Program-made: the position numbers and the translations under genes
In this document: positions 43,378-50,059 of the stretch, piece after piece
How positions within the stretch are numbered: the first letter of the stretch is position 1
Layout: each line of letters opens with the position of its first letter
The notes under the pieces: generated by a model
Databases searched by the model: none
What the model saw: the letters and a program-made list of their open reading frames with translations, nothing else
What the model was told of the DNA's origin: nothing
Origin: an uncultured Atopobium sp.
GTDB lineage: Bacteria > Actinomycetota > Coriobacteriia > Coriobacteriales > Atopobiaceae
Direction of reading: 5' to 3'
Length of the DNA stretch: 53,737 nucleotides
NCBI GenBank assembly: GCA_916715765.1
Contig: CAKAPG010000009.1
Location: forward strand, 1-53,737

Positions 43378-44676
43378 CTACTTCTTACGCTTAACCTTAA
43401 TTTGAATGCCAGAGGTCTCTGGACGAGACGATGTAGAAGCAACAGCGGGTTTCTCGCCATTTACAAAAGCCGAGAAACGCTGACGAAAACGATTCCACTT
43501 GTGGTAGATAGGCTCGTGGTCGTGAGATCTGAGACCCAAAAGCATGCTTGCTGCCAGAGTTGGAAGCAGATATTCAATAGCACGCCAAAGCACAAAGCCT
43601 GCGGCAATTTCTTCGCCAAACATATGGCCAAACAGGAAGGCAAAGCCACCCTCAGCGCCACCAGTACCACCAGGAAGTGGAATGGCCGAGGTCAAAAGCT
43701 CAAGCATTGAACCAGATGCAAGGCAGGTCAGAAGGTCTGCGGGTTGACCGAGTGCGCGCAAAACAAAGTATGGAAGCGCATAAAGGCAGCCAAGCTGGAC
43801 CAAGGTAACCAGCAGGACAACGCACATCTCTGGGATGTTCTTTGCAGCAGTCTTAAAGCCGTTTGAGAACTCATCTACCTGCGTGTTAATGATGCCATGC
43901 CAGTGGTCGTACTGCTTTACGATACGAAGACGTGAAAGCAGCCTTAAGCCCCAGTTGCCCACGGTCTTAACCATTTTAGGAAGCAGGCAAATGGCCAAGA
44001 TAACTGCAACCATCACTATCTTTGCGCCAAACAAGATAACGCCAATAACGGTTACATCGCCAAATTGCTCGTAGAAATAATTGGCCCTAAAGATAAGCAT
44101 CAGAGCTGCAAAGATGCCCTCGCCCGCCTCGTACATAACAAAGCGGGTGAACTGTAAAGCTCCTGCCTGACCAACGGAAATTCCTGCACGAGTGAGACGA
44201 TAAATCTGAGCAGGAGCAGCACCGGCGCCGTTTGGCGTGAGGTTCATGAAGAAGATGCCCGACGCCTCAACGCTCATCAGGTCACGGACACCAACAGGAC
44301 TCTCGGGGTCTGTAATGACTGAAATTACATAGGCGAGAATACCCAGGAAATAGTAGACAAAATAGCAAAGAGCGCCAGCAATAAGCCAGCCAGTATCTAC
44401 GTCTGCTAGAGCAACAACAAACTCATCAAACTGACCAGAGAAAACGATATAGAGTGCGTACAGTATTACAACCGCAAAGAGGAAAAGGATACTTTTTCTA
44501 ACTTGACCAAAGCTCTCTTTTGCCTCTTCTACCTGCTCAGATGAAGAAGTTGGAGCAACACTAATCTTAGGTTTTTTGGTTGAAACACCCTTAACGGTTG
44601 TAGATCCAATCTTCACCGTTACCTTCGGTGCAGATGAGGGGTGCTCGGTTTCAGACGCGCCATCTGGGCGATCCAT
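43378..44676 (-). CDS. Flippase-like integral membrane protein (LPG_synthase_TM / UPF0104 family)
   Basis: 432 residues with a polar N-terminal 65 residues and about eight to nine transmembrane helices. The pattern resembles the membrane half of MprF and the YbhN/UPF0104 family: GIFFMNLTPNGAGAAPAQIYRL near residue 150 and ELLTSAIPLPGGTGGAEGGFAFLF near residue 320 are family hallmarks. The synthase domain of MprF is absent. Members are thought to move lipids or polyprenyl-linked sugars across the membrane. The ATG at 44676 follows a perfect AAGGAGG. Confidence 0.88.
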   Translation of the reverse strand: MDRPDGASETEHPSSAPKVTVKIGSTTVKGVSTKKPKISVAPTSSSEQVEEAKESFGQVRKSILFLFAVVILYALYIVFSGQFDEFVVALADVDTGWLIAGALCYFVYYFLGILAYVISVITDPESPVGVRDLMSVEASGIFFMNLTPNGAGAAPAQIYRLTRAGISVGQAGALQFTRFVMYEAGEGIFAALMLIFRANYFYEQFGDVTVIGVILFGAKIVMVAVILAICLLPKMVKTVGNWGLRLLSRLRIVKQYDHWHGIINTQVDEFSNGFKTAAKNIPEMCVVLLVTLVQLGCLYALPYFVLRALGQPADLLTCLASGSMLELLTSAIPLPGGTGGAEGGFAFLFGHMFGEEIAAGFVLWRAIEYLLPTLAASMLLGLRSHDHEPIYHKWNRFRQRFSAFVNGEKPAVASTSSRPETSGIQIKVKRKK

Positions 44677-44783
44677 GGGCACCTCCTTGGACTCTGGATC
44701 ACAATACGTGTACAGAAACAACACTCTTTGCAGATAAACGATGCAACCTCAGAGGGTTTCTCGCCACCTACCTGCTTTTCATT

Positions 44784-45869
44784 TTACATGAACCGCTCAA
44801 GTATACTCTTGTCGGCCTCAATAATGCCACCGCCACAAACTTCCTGGCCATCGTACAAAACCGCCGATTGACCTGCTGCAACAGTTTTTACCGGCTGGTC
44901 AAATTCAATAAATCCACATTGATTATCTGTGAGCGTAAACGTTACGGGAACCAGTGCGCCTGTGTGACGAGTTCTGACCACATACCTACCGTTATCTGCA
45001 GGTTCTCCAGAAATCCAGTGCATGTCCGAGAGCTCCATGCGACGAGTCCAGAGCGCTGGACAGTTGAGGTCAGAGGTTACATACACCACATTCTTAAGCG
45101 TGTCGGTTGCTACTACATAGCGAGCAGGACCTCCACCGATGTTCAGGCCTTTTCTTTGGCCAACGGTAAAGAGGAATGCTCCGTCGTGGGTGCCAAGAAC
45201 CTTGCCTGTCTCCCACTCAATGACGTCGCCCTGCTTTTTCTGAAAAGTGTCCAGCAAAAACGTGCGCAAGCCAACGGGGCCAATAAAACAAATGCCATCG
45301 GAGTCTGGCTTAGTTTCTATGCCCAGACCTCGCTCTGCACACAGAGCGCGTACCTCTGCCTTGGTGGCAATGTGTCCAATAGGAAAAAGCGTGCGTTCAA
45401 ACAAATGACCTGGTACACGCCATAGGAAATAGGTCTGATCCTTGTGAGCATCTGCGGCACGCAAAAGTTTTTTGGTACCAGGAACGTTCTGCGCATAGTG
45501 ACCTGTTGCAACAAAATCGGCACCCTCAGCAAAAGCACGTTCTGCAAAGGTGCCAAATTTGACCGTCTGGTTGCACATAACGTCTGGATTAGGCGTACGG
45601 CCATGCTCATAGGCATCAAGCAGGTAATCTACAACGGTGGCCTTGTACTCGGCCTCACAGTCCCACACGTCCAAATCAATGCCCAGCGTTACGCAGACGC
45701 GCTCGGCATCAGCCAGGTCATCTGCCCAAGGGCACTTAAAGCCTGGCAGGTCCTTTGACCAGTTACGCATATAGATAGCCTTGACGTTGTAGCCCGCCTC
45801 AAGAAGCAAGGCCGCGGACAGCGCCGAATCAACGCCACCACTCATGCCAAGGTAAACTAATTCTCCCAT
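44784..45869 (-). CDS. mnmA: tRNA 2-thiouridylase MnmA
   Basis: 361-residue enzyme that adenylates and thiolates U34 of tRNA for Lys, Glu and Gln, receiving sulfur from a cysteine desulfurase. The PP-loop is MSGGVDS (9-15), and the catalytic cysteines are C99 (PDVMCNQ) and C194 (DGICFIG). TAGGAG precedes the ATG. It overlaps the 3' end of the cysteine desulfurase gene by 13 bases, so donor and acceptor are coupled. Confidence 0.96.
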   Translation of the reverse strand: MGELVYLGMSGGVDSALSAALLLEAGYNVKAIYMRNWSKDLPGFKCPWADDLADAERVCVTLGIDLDVWDCEAEYKATVVDYLLDAYEHGRTPNPDVMCNQTVKFGTFAERAFAEGADFVATGHYAQNVPGTKKLLRAADAHKDQTYFLWRVPGHLFERTLFPIGHIATKAEVRALCAERGLGIETKPDSDGICFIGPVGLRTFLLDTFQKKQGDVIEWETGKVLGTHDGAFLFTVGQRKGLNIGGGPARYVVATDTLKNVVYVTSDLNCPALWTRRMELSDMHWISGEPADNGRYVVRTRHTGALVPVTFTLTDNQCGFIEFDQPVKTVAAGQSAVLYDGQEVCGGGIIEADKSILERFM

Positions 45870-47062
45870 GTCACTCCTACACGAGCAGACTCCTGCTTAA
45901 CAGCCTCAGCGATTGCCCAAGCTGCGTACAAGATGTCGTCTTCTGTGGTAGTTCTTCCAAGCGTTAACCTGAGGCTTCCCGCAGCTACTTCTCGCGGTGC
46001 TCCAATTGCCTCAAGCACGTGAGATATTTGCATCTTTGATGCGGCGCAGGCAGAGCCCGTTCCCACCGACACGCCTAGACGCTCAAGCAGAATAACCAGA
46101 CGGCGAGCCTCAAGTCCTGGGAAAGAAACGTGCAGCAAGTTAGGAAGCCTCAGCTTGGCGTTCTTTGGTCCCGAGACAATCATCTGCGGGAACTCTGCGC
46201 AAAGTAGCTCTTGCAACTGATCTCTGAGGCGAGAAACCCGTTTTGCCTCGTCAGTGCGAGTCTCATCAGCAAGCGCCAAAGCACACGCAAAGCCAATAAC
46301 GCCTGCGACGTTTTCCGTACCTGAGCGAACACCGCCTTCTTGTCCGCCGCCGAGCACCAGCGGCCTTAAGCGTACATCGTCGGAGGCCCACAAGAGACCC
46401 ACCTGCTTTGGACCGGAAAGCTTAGCTGCGGAAAGCGTCAACATATCCACGCCCAAAGACGACACGTTCACACTCAGGTATGCCGCCGCCTGAGAGGCGT
46501 CTACGTGCAAGTGCAGCGGACGAGTCTCCCCTGCCGCAAGCCTGCGCGAGCGCTCCTTGGCAAGCACCTGCGAAATCTCTCGGATAGGCTGAATGGTGCC
46601 AATCTCCCCGTTTGCAAGTTCAATGGAAACCAGCTCAGTCTCTGGCTTGAGCGCTTTTGCTACGCGCTCTGGATTCACACGACCGTCTGCTTCTACGCGT
46701 AGTGTCTTGTGCGAGAAAATCCCTGCACACGCAAGGACGCTCTCATGCTCAATAGCATCAACGATGACGTGCGCATCTTCAGAGACCGTTGCAAACGCCA
46801 GGTTGTTGGCCTCTGTAGCACCTGCTGTGAGTACTACGTTTCCTGGACGAGCACCAATGGCATGCGCCAAGACAGCACGGGCACGTTCTACCTCGTCACG
46901 AACCTGGCGAGACAGAGCATACGGAGCTGAAGGGTTGTAGAACTTCTCCGTGAAGTACGGAATCATTGCATCAACTACACGTGGATCCATAGGTGTAGCT
47001 GCGGCAAAGTCCAGGTACACGTTGCCTGTTGGATGTTCTGGTTTTGCAGAAGGCATGTGCAT
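45857..47062 (-). CDS. Cysteine desulfurase (IscS/NifS family)
   Basis: 401-residue PLP enzyme that releases sulfur from cysteine as a persulfide. The PLP lysine is K214 in SAAKLSGPK (many relatives have SAHK, so the usual His is Ala here) and the sulfur-accepting cysteine is C339 in GTGSACAAS. The N-terminus VYLDFAAATPMDPRV is typical. The coupled mnmA downstream indicates a main role in tRNA thiolation, as often seen for such dedicated pairs; no IscU/SufU follows. Confidence 0.93.
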   Translation of the reverse strand: MHMPSAKPEHPTGNVYLDFAAATPMDPRVVDAMIPYFTEKFYNPSAPYALSRQVRDEVERARAVLAHAIGARPGNVVLTAGATEANNLAFATVSEDAHVIVDAIEHESVLACAGIFSHKTLRVEADGRVNPERVAKALKPETELVSIELANGEIGTIQPIREISQVLAKERSRRLAAGETRPLHLHVDASQAAAYLSVNVSSLGVDMLTLSAAKLSGPKQVGLLWASDDVRLRPLVLGGGQEGGVRSGTENVAGVIGFACALALADETRTDEAKRVSRLRDQLQELLCAEFPQMIVSGPKNAKLRLPNLLHVSFPGLEARRLVILLERLGVSVGTGSACAASKMQISHVLEAIGAPREVAAGSLRLTLGRTTTEDDILYAAWAIAEAVKQESARVGVTWEN

Positions 47063-47079
47063 TACAAATCCTTTGGGTT

Positions 47080-47215
47080 TCTCGCGGTCTCGCGGTTTCG
47101 CGGGCTTACGGGCGTACGGCGTTGCGGTCTTGCGGACGTGCGGTCTTGTGGACGTGTGGTCTTGCGGGCTTTAGGCGTGCGGACGTGTTGCGCGGCGATC
47201 GGCGACTGTCTGTCG
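47080..47215. repeat. GC-rich degenerate short tandem repeat
   Basis: Between the desulfurase start and the next gene lies a run of imperfect 9-18 base units built on GCGGTCTTGCGGACGTG and shorter GCGGnCTnGCGG variants. There is no coding sequence. Slippage-generated low-complexity DNA is the simplest explanation; it sits across the probable promoter region of iscS-mnmA. Confidence 0.6.
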
Positions 47216-47241
47216 GCGGGCCGTTGGACGGTGCTCGGTGG

Positions 47242-48114
47242 CTACGACTTACCGGCCGAATCCGGCGACGTAAAGGTCATGTTCTGGAAACGAGTAGAAA
47301 CAAAGCTGTCGTCGTAATGAGTATCTACCCACATCTCAAACGCATTTGACGGAGGAACGCCAGCGTCTCGCTGAGCCTTTCTACCTAGGCATGCCACCGT
47401 CATTGAAATGTCGGCAACAAGATACACCGTAAGCAGGGTAACAAAAATTGCTTGCCTTTTTGATGTTGGCTCACCAATCTTGTAGAGCGCGCGAGGCATG
47501 ATAACCCGACACCAAATCAGACCCAAAATGCCCCAAAAACCCAAGAATCGCCAGGCCACCCACTGTGTGATTGCGTCTGGAAGATGGGCATACGTCCACG
47601 ATTCCGAGTGGAAAATCTCTTGCATTCCCCAGCCGGTAAGTTGCTCCAGCGTGCCGCCAACAACAACCGAAACCAGGAAAATGACCAGGTTATTGGCATG
47701 ATGCTTGTGCAGCTGGTAACAAATAACAGTCAGAAATACGGCGCCGGTTCCGTAAAGCGGAGAGAATGGTCCCCAGATGAGGCCAACCCTGCTCTCGGTC
47801 AGGCCAGCGGTAACGAGCATCCAGATTTCTTCAATAAGAAGACCGGCCATGCAGCCCACTATGAAAAGGATGACCACCTGGTACCAGCCAAGATGTATCG
47901 TGTCCAAGTACGCCGAAAGCTCAGCTTGCGTTGGCTTTGGCTTGGAGAACGGAGTGGTCTGGGGTGCGGCTGATACAGCATCGCCTGCAAGCCCATCGAT
48001 CTTCTCGCCAGATGAAAGCCAGCCCCAAAAATAACGCACCACGCGAACAAAACCGCTTGCGACAAGATACGCAAGCGTCAAAAGAGCTATGAGCGACGCA
48101 AGAATAAAGAACAT
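47242..48114 (-). CDS. Putative ABC-transporter-permease-type membrane protein (CmpB-like family)
   Basis: 290 residues with about six hydrophobic segments. The central block (LFIVGCMAGLLIEEIWMLV, WGPFSPLYGTGAVFLTV, VVGGTLEQLTGWGMQEIF) matches the family annotated as putative ABC transporter permease (ABC_trans_CmpB, PF06541), despite no evidence of an ABC partner. Function is unknown. GAGG precedes the ATG. No transporter partner genes are nearby. Confidence 0.8.
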   Translation of the reverse strand: MFFILASLIALLTLAYLVASGFVRVVRYFWGWLSSGEKIDGLAGDAVSAAPQTTPFSKPKPTQAELSAYLDTIHLGWYQVVILFIVGCMAGLLIEEIWMLVTAGLTESRVGLIWGPFSPLYGTGAVFLTVICYQLHKHHANNLVIFLVSVVVGGTLEQLTGWGMQEIFHSESWTYAHLPDAITQWVAWRFLGFWGILGLIWCRVIMPRALYKIGEPTSKRQAIFVTLLTVYLVADISMTVACLGRKAQRDAGVPPSNAFEMWVDTHYDDSFVSTRFQNMTFTSPDSAGKS

Positions 48115-48274
48115 ACAACCTCATTCAAAAAGTTCTTGTTCTATGATACGGCAAGCAGTCACACTTGGCAATCTACCTGCTCTTATTTACAAGTTTTGTA
48201 AGAAAAATCCACCTCTTAGGCAAGTCAGGATTCGTGACTTTTCTAAAAAAGTTTGACGATTTTGAAATTTACAC

Positions 48275-48303
48275 TTGCGCTCAGCCGTGAACTTGCGTAT
48301 ATT
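48275..48303 (+). promoter_or_regulatory. Promoter of the tRNA-Gly/tRNA-Cys pair
   Basis: TTGCGC (48275-48280) and TATATT (48298-48303) are 17 bases apart, 13 bases before tRNA-Gly. Confidence 0.55.
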
Positions 48304-48316
48304 ATTCCTCGCGTTC

Positions 48317-48392
48317 GCGGGCTTAGCGCAGTTGGTAGCGCGCAACCTTGCCAAGGTTGAGGTCGCGGGTTCGAACCCCGTAGCCCGCTCCA
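48317..48392 (+). tRNA. tRNA-Gly (GCC)
   Basis: Complete cloverleaf: acceptor GCGGGCT with AGCCCGC, anticodon stem CAACC/GGTTG with loop TTGCCAA (anticodon GCC), T loop GTTCGAACC, encoded CCA. Confidence 0.96.
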
Positions 48393-48430
48393 TGATTTTT
48401 CGGCCGGATTCGTTTCGGCCTTTTTCATAT

Positions 48431-48504
48431 GGCGAGATGGCCAAGTGGTAAGGCAGAGGCCTGCAAAGCCTTTATCCCCGGTTCGAATCCGGGTCTCGCC
48501 TCCA
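48431..48504 (+). tRNA. tRNA-Cys (GCA)
   Basis: Complete cloverleaf: acceptor GGCGAGA with TCTCGCC, anticodon loop CTGCAAA (anticodon GCA), T loop GTTCGAATC, encoded CCA. 38 bases after tRNA-Gly, so one transcript. Confidence 0.96.
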
Positions 48505-48514
48505 GCAAATTGAT

Positions 48515-48540
48515 AACCCCAGCTTCGGCTGGGGTTTCTT
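48515..48540 (+). terminator. Terminator of the tRNA pair
   Basis: AACCCCAGC and GCTGGGGTT pair perfectly around TTCG and are followed by TTTCTTTTTT. Confidence 0.92.
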
Positions 48541-48615
48541 TTTTGGGGCGCGCGACCGTGCTTGCTGGAGTTCTGGATTGCGAGCCTGAAAAGTACAAAC
48601 GTTTTAGTCAGACGA

Positions 48616-49064
48616 GCCTGAAAAGTGCAAAGAATCTGTATTTGAGGTACAGATTCTTTAACAAAATCAGGCAAATCCACCTATTCTTTTACATTTTTAG
48701 GCAGAAGTTACAGATTCTTTGAAGAAATCAGGCACGTGAAAGATAGGTGCTTCGGCTCCAAATTTTGCGAGCCTGAATCCCCCACCATGTCTGAGTAAAA
48801 CAACTCAGACTTGGCGAGAAAAACCGGCAAATAGCTCAGACATGGTGCGCTTTTCAGGCAAATCGTTCAGACTTGGCGAGAAAAACCGGCTACACGAAAA
48901 TGTATGTGAAACCAACTTCGAAATTGGACTACGTATAGAAAAGTGTGCCTGAAAAGTGTAAAGAATCTGTATTTGAGGCACCGATTCTTTTACAAAATCA
49001 GGTAAATTCACCGATTCTTTGATGTTTTTAGGCAAAAGTTACAGATTCTTTGCAGAAATCAGGC
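48616..49064. repeat. Array of 24-nt modules in two 118-bp clusters
   Basis: Eight modules of exactly 24 bases share the form ACAGATTCTTT, five variable bases, then about ATTCAGGC. Cluster A has one inverted copy (48616-48639) and three direct ones (48649, 48679 and 48710); cluster B repeats the layout (48947-48970 inverted; 48980, 49010 and 49041 direct). Direct units recur every 30-31 bases. The clusters, 48616-48733 and 48947-49064, are about 90% identical without gaps. Between them are an inverted pair CACCATGTCTGAG/CTCAGACATGGTG (48783 and 48835), an exact 24-bp direct repeat containing GGCGAGAA (48805 and 48867) and a ninth, divergent module (48837-48859). No gene is seen from 48545 to 49240. 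Confidence 0.8.
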
Positions 49065-49240
49065 GCGCGGCGGGCGAGCACCGATTGCGTCCAGGCACGC
49101 GCTGATTGCGCGTCAGCTCACGCCGCCCACCTGGCGAGAAACCCGTCCACTAGCAGCGCTTCCGCACAAGAAACCCGGCATCCACACGAAATAGATACCG
49201 GCTTAAATCACTCGCAACCTGCGTACGCACCCCACGCGCC

Positions 49241-49972
49241 CTAACGCATCATCTTAACCAGACGCACAATGGTACCGTTGCCGGAAGGTTTCTCCTGGAT
49301 AGACACGGCGTCCATAAGCAGGCGCATCAGCTTAACGCCGCGTCCACGCTCGGCAAACTGGCCGGTCTCGGGAGGCTCTTCCTCATCGGAGACGCTAAAA
49401 CCGCCGCCGCAATCCGAGACGTCAATGACCACCCTGTCTGGATACGCAGAAACCGTGGTCAGCACGCCCTTCTCGCACGCGTGATCAACGGCGTTGCCAA
49501 TAGCCTCGCCAACTGCAAGTTCAATGTCAAACTTTTGATCCGAGGTAAACGGCAGCGTCTTCAGCAGCGCAATAGCCCTTGAGCGAGCGTCGCACATTTT
49601 ATTGGGATCAACTCTAAACGTTGTCTGAAACGATGGATGTGTGCCTGGTGCAAGCGGAGTCACGCGCGACTTTGCGGCGCAGGTACTTATTGGCATGAAG
49701 TCGATAAGACCCATGCGCACCAAGGCCTTAAACGCCGTCGGTTGCACGTTGGTCAAGCTCATAAGGCCGCCGAGCGTCTTCATGCGTCGAACAGCGCACA
49801 CGATAAAGCCCATGCCGCATGAATCGATGTACGAAACCTCCGACATATTCAGCACAATTCTTCTGCAGCCACTATCAATGAGTTGCTCAATCTGAGCCTT
49901 CACGCGCGGGACTCCCCTCACGTCAAGGTCAGTATTGACTGAAACAACTGCTATGTTTGGCTGCGTATACAT
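49241..49972 (-). CDS. Fused STAS anti-anti-sigma domain and HATPase anti-sigma kinase domain
   Basis: 243 residues. The N-terminal 100 form a STAS domain with the phosphorylatable serine in VSYIDSCGMGF. The C-terminal 115 form an RsbW/SpoIIAB-type HATPase: N box ELAVGEAIGNAVDHA, G1 box DCGGGF and G2 box RGRGVKLM. Normally these are separate partner proteins, so the fusion is unusual. It lies 85 bases downstream of the SpoIIE-type phosphatase, which would dephosphorylate the STAS serine. The ATG at 49972 is preferred to a TTG nine codons upstream. No cognate sigma factor is in view. Confidence 0.85.
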   Translation of the reverse strand: MYTQPNIAVVSVNTDLDVRGVPRVKAQIEQLIDSGCRRIVLNMSEVSYIDSCGMGFIVCAVRRMKTLGGLMSLTNVQPTAFKALVRMGLIDFMPISTCAAKSRVTPLAPGTHPSFQTTFRVDPNKMCDARSRAIALLKTLPFTSDQKFDIELAVGEAIGNAVDHACEKGVLTTVSAYPDRVVIDVSDCGGGFSVSDEEEPPETGQFAERGRGVKLMRLLMDAVSIQEKPSGNGTIVRLVKMMR

Positions 49973-50021
49973 ACGTTTCTTGTTCCCGTGCAGCAACAAG
50001 AATTTCAGATATCTACACTTT

Positions 50022-50059
50022 TTAGCGAGAAAATCGTCTCCTTAGCGAGAAAATCGTCT
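50022..50059. repeat. Two tandem 20-bp units at the 3' end of the phosphatase gene
   Basis: TTAGCGAGAAAATCGTCT occurs at 50022-50039 and 50042-50059, a 20-base period. The second copy includes the stop codon of the phosphatase gene. The core AGCGAGAAAA is one base from the over-represented GGCGAGAA octamer. Confidence 0.8.

Noticed and set aside
48431..48438. Further GGCGAGAA copy
   Set aside because: The sequence is GGCGAGAT and belongs to the tRNA-Cys acceptor stem.
48805..49035. Small protein of 76 residues on the minus strand
   Set aside because: It is the translation of the 24-nt modules, with a repetitive PDFVKESV-like peptide, no ribosome site and no conservation of frame between the two clusters.
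48616..49064. CRISPR array
   Set aside because: The units vary in their middle and come in both orientations with 6-9 base linkers; there are no uniform repeats with unique spacers and no cas genes.
49241..49972. Frameshift or missed stop joining two genes
   Set aside because: The linker between STAS and kinase domains is in frame and of plausible length, so the fusion is taken as real.
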